NCBI GenBank assembly: GCA_963741565.1
Contig: CAVUIK010000002.1
Coordinates: forward strand, 248,001 to 312,000
Direction of reading: 5' to 3'
Length of the DNA: 64,000 nucleotides
Source of the DNA: Ga0077555 sp963741565
GTDB taxonomy: Bacteria; Pseudomonadota; Alphaproteobacteria; Rhizobiales; Hyphomicrobiaceae
In this document: positions 1 to 10,095 of the stretch, piece after piece
Layout: each line of letters opens with the position of its first letter
How positions within the stretch are numbered: the stretch's first letter is position 1
Notes under the pieces: model-generated
Databases searched by the model: none
What the model saw: only the letters and a program-made list of their open reading frames with translations
Told to the model about the DNA's origin: nothing
Made by a program: the position numbers and the translations under genes

Positions 1-251
1 GCTAAGAGTTAGATTGAAGGCGAACGACCGGCAAGGACGACGTACGGCACGCTTGCCGTACTGCAAAATCCAACCACCCTTGCGGTTGACCTCGTCTACC
101 AACCCGGAGCCACCAAAATCGATCCGATCTGGGGCTCGCGGATGTCACGATCTTTGCAATTGGGCGGGCGACCATATGTGCGCATCGTGTATGCTACCGG
201 CGTCTCGGCAGCATCGAGCGCCAGTCCAATACGAGAGACGATCACGATCAA
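1..251. other. window start, no gene recognised
   Basis: I see no recognisable coding region here. The stretch precedes the molybdenum-cofactor gene that starts at 252 and probably holds its promoter. The base composition is slightly lower in G+C than the gene body, but no clear -35/-10 pair can be named. Confidence 0.4.
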
Positions 252-1889
252 ATGAAATTTGCCCGCTTTCCACTCGCCGATGCCGAAGGGGTTATCCTCG
301 CGCACTCGGTCTCCACGCCGAAGGGTGTGATCAAGAAGGGCCGCGTGCTCGCAGCCGATGATATCGCACGCTTGGCCGCGCAGGGATTGACGGAGGTGAT
401 CGCAGCACGCCTGGAGGCTGGCGACGTTGGCGAGGACGACGCAGCGCGGCGGGTGGCGGCGGCGGCGGCGGGACCCGGCACGCATGCGGGAGCGCCGTTC
501 ACCGGCCGCGCGAACATTTTTGCTGACATCGCAGGGCTCGTGCGGCTCGATGCGGACGCGGTCGCGCGCATCAATGCCATCGACGAGGGGCTCACCATTG
601 CGACCGTGCCGCCCTTCGAGCGGGTGGCTGCCGGCCAGATGGTGGCGACGATCAAGATCATCACGTTCGCGCTGCCGGAAGCGGTCGTGACCGAAGCAGA
701 GCGCATTCTCGCCGGCAACCGGCGGCTCGCCGAGGTGCGCGCATTCGTGCCGCGAACCGCGGGTCTCATCCTGACGCGCATGCCCGCGACGAAAACGAAC
801 GTGCTGGCCAAGCGCCGCGCCGCAATCGAGGACCGCCTGACGGCGCTGGGCAGCAAACTTGGTCCGGTCGAGACGGTGGCGCACGAGGAAGCCGCGGTCG
901 CAGCGGCCATAGCTCGGATGCGGGAGGCGGGTGCCGATCCGATCCTGGTGTTCGCCGCTTCCGCGATCGTCGATCGGGGCGACGTCATTCCGGCGGCACT
1001 GGTGGCGGCAGGCGGCGACATCGTTCGGCTCGGCATGCCGGTTGATCCGGGCAACATGATGCTGATGGGGCGGCTCGGTGAAACCGATGTGATCGGCGCG
1101 CCGAGCTGTGCCGCTTCGCCGAAGCTCAACGGGTTCGACTGGGTGCTGGAGCGGCGGCTCGCGGGGATCGAGGTCGGCGTGCGCGATGTGGCGGCGATGG
1201 GTCTTGGTGGGCTGCTGAAGGAGATCGTCACGCGGCCGCAACCGCGAGAAGGGGGTGAGGTCGAGATGCCGGACGAGGACGTCGTACGCCGGACACCGCG
1301 GATTGCTGCGATCGTCCTGGCGGCTGGCCGGTCCACCCGGTTCGGCACCTCGAACAAGCTTCTGGCGCCGCTCGAAGGTGCGCCCCTGGTGCGCAAAACG
1401 GTCGAAAATGTGCTGGCTGGCCGCGCGCGGCCCGTGCTGGTGGTGACGGGGCACATGGCCGATGACGTGCGGGCGGCGCTGGCCGGCCTCGATGTGACGT
1501 TTGTTGCGAGCCCGGACTACAAGGCGGGATTGAGCGCGTCGTTGAAGGCGGGGATCGCGGCGCTGCCGGCGGGACTCGATGGCGCGCTGGTGTGCCTTGG
1601 CGACATGCCGGGCGTTTCCAGTGGCGATATCGATCGTCTGATCGCGGGCTTCGCGCCGAAAGAGGGCCGCGCCATTATCGTTCCGACGCATCGCGGCAAG
1701 CGCGGCAACCCGGTACTGTTCGCGAGCCAATTCCTCGCCGAGATGCGCACGGTCGAAGGCGATACCGGAGCCCGCCACATCATCGGGCAGTACGGCGAGG
1801 AGGTGGCGGAGGTCGATCTCGGCCACGACGGCATCTTCATTGACGTCGACACGCCCGAGGCGCTGGAACGATTCAAGCGCGGGGGGTGA
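252..1889 (+). CDS. molybdopterin-binding / MobA-like nucleotidyltransferase
   Basis: Two-domain protein of 545 residues. The first ~335 residues resemble the molybdopterin-binding fold seen in MoeA/MogA-type proteins. The last ~200 residues form a MobA/MocA-like nucleotidyltransferase: LAAGRSTRFG near residue 355 is the NTP-binding loop, followed by a lysine (NKLL) and an acidic CLGDMPGV segment near 447 that normally holds the metal. Proteins of this architecture are thought to add CMP or GMP to molybdopterin, or to prepare the cofactor for xanthine-dehydrogenase-family enzymes. Such an enzyme (molybdenum subunit at 14168-16429) lies 12 kb away. The ATG at 252 has GAGAGAC upstream. Cytoplasmic. 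The specific nucleotide used cannot be told from sequence. Confidence 0.85.
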   Translation: MKFARFPLADAEGVILAHSVSTPKGVIKKGRVLAADDIARLAAQGLTEVIAARLEAGDVGEDDAARRVAAAAAGPGTHAGAPFTGRANIFADIAGLVRLDADAVARINAIDEGLTIATVPPFERVAAGQMVATIKIITFALPEAVVTEAERILAGNRRLAEVRAFVPRTAGLILTRMPATKTNVLAKRRAAIEDRLTALGSKLGPVETVAHEEAAVAAAIARMREAGADPILVFAASAIVDRGDVIPAALVAAGGDIVRLGMPVDPGNMMLMGRLGETDVIGAPSCAASPKLNGFDWVLERRLAGIEVGVRDVAAMGLGGLLKEIVTRPQPREGGEVEMPDEDVVRRTPRIAAIVLAAGRSTRFGTSNKLLAPLEGAPLVRKTVENVLAGRARPVLVVTGHMADDVRAALAGLDVTFVASPDYKAGLSASLKAGIAALPAGLDGALVCLGDMPGVSSGDIDRLIAGFAPKEGRAIIVPTHRGKRGNPVLFASQFLAEMRTVEGDTGARHIIGQYGEEVAEVDLGHDGIFIDVDTPEALERFKRGG

Positions 1890-2685
1890 GCAATGTCCCG
1901 AACAGCTCGATCCACTCGGCGGTCATCGGGTCGCGCACTTTGCGATCGAGCGCGAGCAGCGCCGGGCCGAGGCGCTCCCATTCGGCATGGCAGATATTGA
2001 AATGCGTCGTGTCGAGCAGCCAGCGACCGGGAGGCAATCCATAGTCGATCGTGTGGCGGCGCTGCCCCGCTTCCTCGACCTCGGCAGTCCACTCCGCGAG
2101 TGCGATCAGCGCCGGATCGGACATCGGCGGCTTGGCGCGTAGCCCGAACCAGAACAGGCCAAGGCCATAGAACGCCATCTCGTCGTCGATGGCGGGAAAG
2201 CGCTGGGCGGCTCCGTTGGCGGCGCGCCGGCCAATCAGCCAGGAAAGGAAGGCCGCCGCTTCCCGATCAAAGCCCACGCCGAGCGTTTCGAGGCTCCAGA
2301 TCAGCTGGATCAGTGTCTGGTTCTGGCCGTCGAAGCCATCGAAGTTGCCGGGCTCGCCGCTGGCGCGCAGCAGTGCCGCACAACAGAATGCGCGCATCCA
2401 GTGACCGCGTGCGCCGGGGCGCCCCGGCTTCCATTCCGGGTTCTCGGGCTGCGACCAACGGATCAGTTCGAGAACTTCCTTCGGTTCCCAAGGCATTGGC
2501 GCGGGCAGCTGCTTGCCGTCCCTGATCCGCTTCAGCGCGGCGAAATGCGCCTCTACGTCGCGGCCATAATCGCCATGAGCGATGTCGCGCAGCATGCTGT
2601 CGTCGATGTTGGCGGCGATGCACCACAACAAGCCGTCGGGCTCGGGTTCGAGTGCAATCAGTGCATCGTAGAGTGTCGCGACCAT
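1873..2685 (-). CDS. hypothetical protein, last gene of the MoxR operon
   Basis: About 270 residues, soluble, no signal peptide or membrane segment, rich in Trp (PMPWEPKEVLELIRWS, GHWMRAFCCA, LGLFWFGLRA). I do not recognise the family. It follows the 707-residue membrane protein directly on the minus strand, so it is probably the distal gene of the MoxR-DUF58-DUF4159 operon. I chose the ATG at 2685, 26 nt after the preceding stop codon. An in-frame GTG at 2730 would overlap that gene by 19 nt and neither start has a strong ribosome-binding site. Its 3' end overlaps the end of the plus-strand molybdenum-cofactor gene by 17 nt, a convergent tail-to-tail arrangement. Confidence 0.7.
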   Translation of the reverse strand: MVATLYDALIALEPEPDGLLWCIAANIDDSMLRDIAHGDYGRDVEAHFAALKRIRDGKQLPAPMPWEPKEVLELIRWSQPENPEWKPGRPGARGHWMRAFCCAALLRASGEPGNFDGFDGQNQTLIQLIWSLETLGVGFDREAAAFLSWLIGRRAANGAAQRFPAIDDEMAFYGLGLFWFGLRAKPPMSDPALIALAEWTAEVEEAGQRRHTIDYGLPPGRWLLDTTHFNICHAEWERLGPALLALDRKVRDPMTAEWIELFGTLLTPRA

Positions 2686-2711
2686 GCTGCAGACAAAAGC
2701 CCGGATCGGGG

Positions 2712-4835
2712 TCAGCGTCCCTCGCGCCACCAGGCGAGGGTGATGAAGGCGAGCAGGGCGGCAAGTGCCAGCAGGCCCGTGAACAGCGGCGTGAGCGTCA
2801 CGCCGCGTGTGACGTGGGCCTCGCGGTCCTTGAGGCCGAGCCAGCCGCTGCCTGAGAGCACGCGCGCGTTCGAGAGCATCGAGACGCGGGGGACATCGAC
2901 GGCACTCGCCGAAACATTCGACAGCAGCCCCGTACCGCGCGTCCAGAACACGCCGCCGCCGGTGGCTTCGACGAGCGGCTTCATCTTGGCGTCGGTGGCG
3001 GTGACCTCGTTCATTTCGCGGGCGTCTTCGAGGCCGGCGTGGGCGACCGCGGTCAGCGGCCCGTTCGGCGAGGGCGTCTGCAGCTTGTAGAGGCCGGGCG
3101 TCTTGACATCGATGGTGGTGCGCCAGATCCCGTCGCCGGTGCGCTCGAGGGTGGCGTCCGACGTCTCACCGCCCGGCGCTGAGATGGTGACGGCGGGAAC
3201 GCGCTCCTCCATTGAGCGGCGTTCTATGGAAAGCTTCAGGCCGCGCGCGGAGGCGATCAGGCGCTCCTCCTCGAGGTCGGGCTCCTTCATCAGCCAGTGC
3301 GACATGCGGCGCAACAGATCGGTGTGCGGGCCACCACCGTCATAGCCACGCGCCCACAGCCAGGCATGATCGGAGAGCAGCAGCGCGACGCGGCCCTTGC
3401 CCTTGCGGTCGAGCACGAGCAGCGGCTTGTCCTCGGCGCCGCTCATGACCGTACGGCCACGGCGTGGCTGCGCTTCGACCTGGCGGAACCAGCGGCCCCA
3501 GGTGGCGTCCTTGTTGGCTTCGCCGGCACCGGGCAGCCCGCGGGTGACGGGGTGCTTGAGGCCATCGCCGGAAATCTTCGGCCTGAACGGCAGCTCGATG
3601 ACGCGCGAGGAGGGTAATGCGGGCAGGACGGTCGTCAGCGGCGTGCGGTTGAGGCTCGCAGTGCCGGCGTAGTCGTCGCCCGCCGCGATCAGCAGCGCGC
3701 CGCCGTGGTTCTCCACGTAGCGGGCGATGTTGTCGTAGTAGAGCAACGGCAGAATGCCGCGATGCTGGTAGCGGTCGAAGATGATCAGGTCGAATTCCTT
3801 GATCTTCTCCGAAAACAGCTCACGCGTCGGGAAGGCAATCAGCGACAGCTGGTGGATCGGCGTGCCGTCCTGCTTCTCGGGTGGCCGCAGAATGGTGAAG
3901 TGCACGAGGTCGACGGCGGCGTCTGATTTCAGGAGATTTCGCCAGGTGCGCTCGCCGGCATGCGGCTCGCCCGAAACCAGCAGCACGCGCAGGTTCTCGC
4001 GCACGCCTTCGGCAGCGACGACAACGCGGTTGTTGGCGGGCGTCAATTCGCCCGGGGCCGGTTCCAGCTCGATCTCGACGATGTTCATGCCGGAATGCGG
4101 GAAGGGCATGGGCAGAACGACCTTGCGGTCGATCTCGGTGCGGCGCGTTTCGTCCGGGCGGCCTTCGCGGCGGATCTTGAGGGTGACGGCCGTGCCCGAG
4201 GCGCCGCGCTTGCCGGTTTCGCGCACGGCCAGCTCGATGTCGCGGCTTTGGCCGACGATGCCGAACTTCGGTGCCTTCAGAATTTCGATCCGGCGGTCGA
4301 ATTCGTCGGGACGGCCGGTCAGCAGGGCATGGACGGGAGCATCGAAGCCGAGCGCGGCGGCGGCCTGTGGAACGTCATGCACTTGTCCGTCGGTGATCAT
4401 GATGACACCCGACAGGCGGTCGGGCGGCACATTGGCGAGCGCGCGATTGAGATCGGTGAACAATGTGGTCCCGGCGGCCTGCTCGCCGGTGGGTTTCGAT
4501 GAGGCCACCCACTTCACTTCGAGATTGGGGATCTTCTGCAACTTGGCCTCGAGATCGGCGCGGATCGCCGCGGTCTGCTCGGGGCGTCCTGCGATCGTCT
4601 GGCTGGTCGACTCATCGGTGACGACGATGGCGATGTTGGAGAGGCTTTCGCGCTCTTCCTGGCGCAGCGTCGGGTTGGCGAGCGCGGCGATCAGGGCCGC
4701 CAGCGAGAGTGCGCGCAACAGGGCACCCCGTGTGCGCCGGAACAGCAGGGCGATGATCAGGAGCACGGCCACGGCGATCGCGGCCCAGAACAGCGGGCCC
4801 GGCACCATCGGCGAAATGTCGATCTTCCAGCTCAT
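2712..4835 (-). CDS. membrane protein with glutamine-amidotransferase-like fold (MoxR operon)
   Basis: 707 residues. Two membrane segments lie near the N-terminus (residues ~12-32 and ~37-55), a VWA-like region follows (IVVTDESTSQ around 72, where the classical DxSxS metal site is degenerate), then a class-I glutamine-amidotransferase-like region around 340-500 (FDLIIFDRYQHRG, GGALLIAAGDDYAG). A single C-terminal membrane segment precedes WWREGR. This is the usual partner of BatA/DUF4159 proteins in alphaproteobacterial MoxR clusters. Most of the chain should face the periplasm, tied to the membrane at both ends. Its ATG lies 6 nt after the stop codon of the DUF4159 gene, so the two are translationally coupled. 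The molecular role of these proteins is not established; chaperone-like or envelope-stress roles have been proposed for MoxR systems. Confidence 0.8.
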   Translation of the reverse strand: MSWKIDISPMVPGPLFWAAIAVAVLLIIALLFRRTRGALLRALSLAALIAALANPTLRQEERESLSNIAIVVTDESTSQTIAGRPEQTAAIRADLEAKLQKIPNLEVKWVASSKPTGEQAAGTTLFTDLNRALANVPPDRLSGVIMITDGQVHDVPQAAAALGFDAPVHALLTGRPDEFDRRIEILKAPKFGIVGQSRDIELAVRETGKRGASGTAVTLKIRREGRPDETRRTEIDRKVVLPMPFPHSGMNIVEIELEPAPGELTPANNRVVVAAEGVRENLRVLLVSGEPHAGERTWRNLLKSDAAVDLVHFTILRPPEKQDGTPIHQLSLIAFPTRELFSEKIKEFDLIIFDRYQHRGILPLLYYDNIARYVENHGGALLIAAGDDYAGTASLNRTPLTTVLPALPSSRVIELPFRPKISGDGLKHPVTRGLPGAGEANKDATWGRWFRQVEAQPRRGRTVMSGAEDKPLLVLDRKGKGRVALLLSDHAWLWARGYDGGGPHTDLLRRMSHWLMKEPDLEEERLIASARGLKLSIERRSMEERVPAVTISAPGGETSDATLERTGDGIWRTTIDVKTPGLYKLQTPSPNGPLTAVAHAGLEDAREMNEVTATDAKMKPLVEATGGGVFWTRGTGLLSNVSASAVDVPRVSMLSNARVLSGSGWLGLKDREAHVTRGVTLTPLFTGLLALAALLAFITLAWWREGR

Positions 4836-4841
4836 GTTTGC

Positions 4842-7761
4842 CTACTGCCCCAGCCGTTCCAGCAACGCCGGCACGTGAACCTGATCGGCTTTGTAGTTAC
4901 CGGTCAGTGCGTACATGACGATGTTGATCCCGACGCGATAAGCCTGCTCGCGTTGGGCATCGCCGCCGGGCACGGTCGGATAGATCGGCCGGTTGCGCTC
5001 GTCGAGCGCCCACGCGGCAGCCATGTCGTTCGGCGTGACCAGGATCGAGCTGACGCCGTCGACGCGGCGCGCCTTGCGCCCCTGATCGGCCTTCTCCTCG
5101 GCGCTTTCGGCCTCGACCCAGAGCTGGCCGCCGTCATAGCGGCCGGGGAAGGTGCGCAGCAGATAGAACGATTTTGTCAGCACGTGCTGCTCGGGCACCG
5201 GCTCGAGGCGCGGAATATCGAGGCTGCCGAGAAGCCGTTGTAGCGGTGTGCCATCGCCGCGGTTGACCGAAAATCCCGTTGGAATGCCTTGGCCCTGATC
5301 GCGGGTGTCGAAGATGATCATTCCGCCTTGTTTCATATAGGCGTCGATCTTGGCGAGCGTCGGGTCGGGCAGCGGGCGCGCATTGGCGAGCACGGGCCAA
5401 TAGAGGATCGGGAAGAAGGCGATCTCGTCGGTGGCGATGTTGACGCCGAACGGTTCGCCGGGCTCGACGGCCGTGCGCGCGCCGAGCATCTTGCCGAGAC
5501 CGATCAGGCCGGTGCGGCTGGTGTCATCGGTGGAAGCATCGCCGGTGATGACGTAGGCGAAGCTCACTTTGCCGGTGGCCTGGATGGCGAGCTGTTGCTC
5601 GCGCGTCAGGCTCGACGGCGGCGGCGTTGCGCGGGGCACCGTGCGCTGGGCCGGTGGACTTTGGGTCAGGGTTTGCGCGTCGGCGGGTTGGCTGTGGCCC
5701 GACAATACGATGAGGGCGATGGCGGCCGCCGTCGCGACCGCCGGCCGCCGCCAGCGCTGCCAGAACGGGCCCGCCTGCAGCAGCAGCACGGCGATGATGT
5801 CCAGGAAGAGCAGGCCGAGCGCGGCGGCGAGAAGGCCCGGTTTCAGCGGTCGCGTCGATTTCGGCCTCGTAGGCGCGGCGTTCGGCGGCGGGCAGACTGC
5901 CCATGGGCTTCAACTCCGATTTCGGACCGACGATATTGAGCGCGCGTGGCGAGCCCTGGGGACCATAGTAGCCCGGCGGGTGATCGATGCCGGGCTTTGT
6001 CGTGTCGAGTTTGGCGGACGGAATGGCCTGCGCCGTCGGTGGCGGATTGCGAAGCACGCCATTGCCGTCGAGCGTCTGCGACGGTGGAAGCACCTCGGCG
6101 CCGGTCGCCTGCGGCTCAGTGGCCGTGACCGCGTTGGTCTCGATGCCGCCGGCCCGCACGCCACCCGGACGGCCGAGCGTCGCCACACGGCGCAGCATCT
6201 CGACGAAGAGGCCGGACAGCGGCAGGTTCGACCAGTCCGAGTTAGCGGTGATGTGGAAGAGCAGCAACTGGCCGTCGCCATGTTTTTTGGCGGTGACCAG
6301 CGGCGTGCCGTCCTTGAGGCGGGCCCAGACCTTGATGTCCTGCGTCATGGCGCCGGGCTCGGCGAGGACCTGCCGCGTGACGTTGATTTCCGGCGCAATG
6401 GCGAGGCCCGTGAACAGGCTGGTGTCGTCGAAGGCGGCCAGCGGCTGCGGCGTCGACCACGAGAGCGCGCCACCGAGCGTGCGCCCACCGATGCGCAGCG
6501 GAACGGGGAGCAGGGGATCGCCGCCCTTCTCTAGGCGCGAGCCGGAGAACCGGACGAGGACGCCGCCCTTCTTGACCCAATCATCGACCTTGGTTTGCAG
6601 CTCGCCCGAGATCGTGCCGATATCGGCCAGCATCAGAATCGACACGTTCTGCTTGAACGCATCGGTGGCCGCCGCGACGAGGTTGGCGTCCTTCGGGCGG
6701 ACCAGCTCGGCGAACGGCGCGAGCGCCTTCTCGATATAGTACAGCGGCGCCAACAGCGGCTGCGCCTGTTCGCGGCTTTCTCCCGAAATCAGCGCGATGC
6801 GGTTCCAGCGCGAGCGGGCATCAAGCAGATGCACGCCAGCCGCCGACCGCTCGCCCGCGATTTCGATGCGGGCGACCTGGTTTCGCAGTTCCAGCGGCAG
6901 CGTGAATTGCACGCTGGCGCGGCGTTCACCGGCTGCAAAGCTGAACGGCGCTTCGCCGAGACGCTGGCCGCGGGCGGAGAGTGCGAGGACGTGACCCTGG
7001 CGGGCGGCGCCTTCGGAGCGCAGGACAATTGCCTCCAGCTTGCCGTCGCGCGCCAGGCCGGCAACGGCGGCCAACGCTTCCTCGCCAGCGCGCGGATCGA
7101 CGACTGTGAGTGTTCCACCGGCGCCGGTCAGGCCCGCGAGCTTTTCAGCAAAGGCGAGTGTCTGGCCGTCGTGATCGATGCCATCGGCGAGCCAGACGAC
7201 GCTCGCCTGCGGCGTGCCGCTGAGCGCAGTTGCGAGTTGGGTGGCCGTCTCGGTGCGCTCGGGCGCATAGGGCTGGGGGGCCAGCGCCGCCGCCGTCGAG
7301 CGGGCCGAAGCGGGTGCTTCGATCCGGAGGGTCTGCGTCTTGGCGGGCGGCGCCGTTTGCGCGATCAGCACCGGGCGGTTTTGCGCCTCCGCTTCGGCGA
7401 TGAGCCGGTCGACGAGGCGCAGCCGTTCGTTGAAGCGCGTGGCCGAGGCCCAGCCATTGTCGACCACCAACACCACGGGGCCGGCGCCCTTGAGGCCCTT
7501 GTCCCGGCTCGGATTGAGCACCGGCTCGGCGAGCGCCAGGATGACGAGGGCGGCGGCCAGCATGCGGATGAGCGTCAGCCACCACGGCGTCTTGGCGGGG
7601 GTCTTATCCTTGTTCTCGAGGCCGACCAGAATGCGGGTGGCGGGAAATTCGATGCGGCGGGGGCGCGGCGGCACGGTGCGCAGCAGCCAATAAATGATCG
7701 GCAGCGCGACCAGGGCGCCGAGCAGCATCGGATTGAGAAAGGCCAGCGCGCCGAGGCTCAT
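4842..7761 (-). CDS. BatA / DUF4159 membrane protein, frameshifted in this sequence
   Basis: Read through one extra base near 5850, this is a single protein of about 970 residues. The N-terminal part begins MSLGALAFLNPMLLGAL, the BatA-type membrane anchor, with a second membrane segment near residues 55-75, followed by a large periplasmic region. After ~640 residues come two hydrophobic segments spanning the indel, then the DUF4159 domain (KVSFAYVITGDASTDD onward). The N-terminal frame leaves its proper path at 5850 and runs to a stop at 5524; the DUF4159 frame is open from upstream of 5850 to 4842. Removing one A from sense GCGACCG joins them perfectly. The start codon overlaps the DUF58 stop codon (ATGA). 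Full-length fusions of this kind are the normal form in Hyphomicrobiales, so an assembly error or a recent mutation is likely. Confidence 0.8.
5850..5850 (-). other. probable single-base insertion in DUF4159 gene
   Basis: The sense strand reads gac-gcg-A-ccg-ctg-aaa. Dropping the A restores the frame from the BatA-like part into the membrane segments and DUF4159 domain. Confidence 0.75.
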
Positions 7762-8735
7762 GAACGGGCCTCCGCGGGTTTGGCGACCGGGGCGACGGTC
7801 GGCGCCGAAGACGAGTGCCGATAGTCGCCGGCCTGCCCTTGCAAGCGCATGACCAGCGACAGGAGCGGCTCGGCGGGCGAGCGATCGGTGTGGTGGACGA
7901 GCAGCGTCCAGCCGAGCTTGCGGGCGACATCGCTGAGCGCGTCCCGATGTGCGGCAAGCCTCGCCTGATAGCGCTCGCGCAGGCTTTCGACGCGATCGGC
8001 GATCCAATGCTCGCCGTGCTCGGGGCCCAGGAACTCGGCGCGGCCCTCATAGGGCAGGGTTTCCTCGGCGGGATCGAGCACCTGCACGAGATGCCCCGCA
8101 ACGCCGGCGCTGGCAATGGCGCGCAGCCGCGCCGCGATGTCGTCGACCGGATCGAGGAAATCGGAAAACAGCAGCGCGCCGGAAAACCGCGGCAGGCGTG
8201 CTTCGGGCGGCAAGCCCTTGGTCAATTCCCGCGCGCCCGCATGCATGATGAGGTGCTCGGCGAGGCGGGAGGCGGCCTTGCGCGAGGCGGTCGGGCGGGT
8301 CAGGCCCAGCAGCGCCACGCGTTCGCCGCCGCGCACCAGCAATTCGGCCGCGGCCAGCATCAGGACAATGGCGCGATCGCGCTTCGTGGTCTGGCTGAGG
8401 TGGCTCTTGAAGTTCATCGATGCCGAGAGATCCGGCCACAGCCAGATCGTATGGGCGGCCTCCCACTCGCGCTCGCGCACGAAGAGATGGTCGGAGCTGG
8501 CGGAGCGGCGCCAGTCGATCAGGGTTGCGGCGTCCATCTGCTCGAACTGGCGGAACTGCCAGAACGTCTCGCCGGGGCCCGCGCGGCGCCGGCCGTGCAC
8601 GCCGTGCGAGACCGTGCTCGACACGCGCATGGCGTCCAGCATCAGGTCGGGCAGACGATCGGCCAGCCCATGCGCCTCCGTCTCCAGCGGCGCCAGTGCA
8701 GATCGTTCCGTGGTCGCGCGCGGGGCCGATGCCAT
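7758..8735 (-). CDS. DUF58 domain-containing protein
   Basis: About 325 residues from the ATG at 8735, which has AGGAG seven bases upstream; an in-frame start at 8786 would overlap the MoxR gene. The DUF58 signature is clear: DAATLIDWRRSASSDHLFVREREWEAAHTIWLWPDLSASM, with an acidic DLSASM motif that corresponds to the metal site of VWA-like folds. No membrane segment is seen. DUF58 proteins almost always sit next to a MoxR AAA+ ATPase, as here (22-nt gap), and are thought to be its co-factor. The stop codon overlaps the start of the downstream BatA/DUF4159 gene, indicating one operon. Confidence 0.9.
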   Translation of the reverse strand: MASAPRATTERSALAPLETEAHGLADRLPDLMLDAMRVSSTVSHGVHGRRRAGPGETFWQFRQFEQMDAATLIDWRRSASSDHLFVREREWEAAHTIWLWPDLSASMNFKSHLSQTTKRDRAIVLMLAAAELLVRGGERVALLGLTRPTASRKAASRLAEHLIMHAGARELTKGLPPEARLPRFSGALLFSDFLDPVDDIAARLRAIASAGVAGHLVQVLDPAEETLPYEGRAEFLGPEHGEHWIADRVESLRERYQARLAAHRDALSDVARKLGWTLLVHHTDRSPAEPLLSLVMRLQGQAGDYRHSSSAPTVAPVAKPAEARS

Positions 8736-8757
8736 CACATCTCCTGGTCGGGTCAGA

Positions 8758-9775
8758 CTATGCGATGGCGGTTGCGAGGCGACCAATCACGGTCCCGACA
8801 TCGGCGCCTTCGGCGCGGGCCGCGAACGTCAGTGCCATGCGGTGCTTCAAGACCGGCTCGGCAAGCGCCACCACGTCGTCGACCGAGGGCGCAAGACGGC
8901 CGTCGATCAGCGCCTTGGCGCGAACGGCGAGCATCAGCGCCTGGCTGGCGCGCGGGCCCGGACCCCAGGCGATCAGACGGTCGGTCTCGGCGCCGGCGCC
9001 TTCGCCGGGCCGGGCCGAGCGCACGAGCTTCAGGATCGCCTCGACGACCTTGTCGGGGACCGGGAATCTGGCGAACTAGCCGCTGGATCGCCTGCAGCTC
9101 CGGCGCCGTCAGCATCGCCTCAAGCCGGCGCTCCTCGGTGCCGGTGGTCGCAAACAGCATGCGCCGCTCGGCGGCCTCGCCGGGATAGCCGACGTCGATC
9201 TGGAGCAGGAACCGGTCGAGCTGAGCCTCGGGCAGAGGATAGGTGCCTTCCTGCTCGAGTGGGTTCTGGGTGGCGAGCACGTGGAAGGGGGCCGGCACGT
9301 CATGGCGCTGGCCGGCGACCGTGACGTGGTGCTCCTGCATCGCCTGCAGCAGCGCGGACTGGGTCTTTGGCGAGGCGCGGTTGATCTCGTCGGCCATCAG
9401 CAGCTGGGCGAAGATCGGCCCCTTGATGAAGCGAAAGCTGCGCCGGCCGCCGGTGCCGGCAGCTGCATCCTCGAGCACTTCGGAGCCGATGATGTCGGAG
9501 GGCATCAGATCGGGCGTAAACTGGATGCGCTTGGCGTCGAGGCCGAGCACCCGCCCGAGCGTCTCGACCAGCAGCGTCTTGGCAAGGCCGGGCACGCCGA
9601 CCAGCAGGCCGTGGCCGCCCGACAGGATGGTCACCAGCGTGCGCTCGATCACCTGATCCTGGCCGAAAATGACGTTGGCGGCGGCCTTGTGGACGCGCTG
9701 TATGCGCTCGCCGGCGGCTTCCACGCGTTGCACGATGTCGTCGGTCTGGGCGAGGGTGCTGATCGGGGTGCTCAT
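8758..9775 (-). CDS. MoxR family AAA+ ATPase, frameshifted in this sequence
   Basis: About 338 residues once one extra base near 9063 is removed. Walker A is GVPGLAKT near residue 64, Walker B LLMADEIN near 124, followed by the family motifs ATQNPLEQEGTYPLPEAQLDRF. After RLVRQIP the frame slips; the remaining lid domain (LKLVRSARPGEGAG to GRLATAIA) continues in another frame and ends at 8758. The sense strand reads ATTCCCGG where ATTCCGG would give the expected IPVPDKVVEAIL. The start MSTPISTLAQ is preferred over an upstream in-frame start at 9826. MoxR ATPases act as chaperones for VWA/DUF58 proteins in the envelope. First gene of the minus-strand operon. Confidence 0.85.
9062..9064 (-). other. 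probable single-base insertion in moxR gene
   Basis: A run of three C residues on the sense strand, directly after GATTC, should be two to keep the MoxR lid domain in frame. Confidence 0.75.
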
Positions 9776-10095
9776 GAGGGACCTGGGAGCCTGAAGGGGA
9801 AACCGGCGCATGGCCGTCGGGACCATGTTGCGGACTTGGGTTGGAACGGGAAGTGTGCGCGTGCGAAAGTGGTTACAATGTGGGCGATGAACGGATCATA
9901 GCAGCGGTTTCGGAAGTGGGGATATTAATCATGCGTAATGTCATCGCATGGAGCCCAGACATGTCCGCCGCTGAGAAACCGCAATGGCAGTGGCCAAGGC
10001 GCGGAGCGGCGCGGTTGGAACGAAAAAGCACTCCATGACGAGGCGCGAAAGGGGTCCAAGCGATGTGGCGACCCCGCGCGGCCAAGGGACGGAAC
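9776..10095. promoter_or_regulatory. divergent intergenic region between moxR and DUF1285 gene
   Basis: About 320 bases between two divergent starts. It should hold both promoters. It includes a locally AT-rich stretch around 9895-9945, but I see no named operator, RNA gene or further coding sequence. Confidence 0.4.

Noticed and set aside
96..1826. 576-residue open frame antisense to the molybdenum-cofactor gene
   Set aside because: Low-complexity, Arg/His-rich and without domain features; it mirrors codon bias of the real gene on the plus strand.
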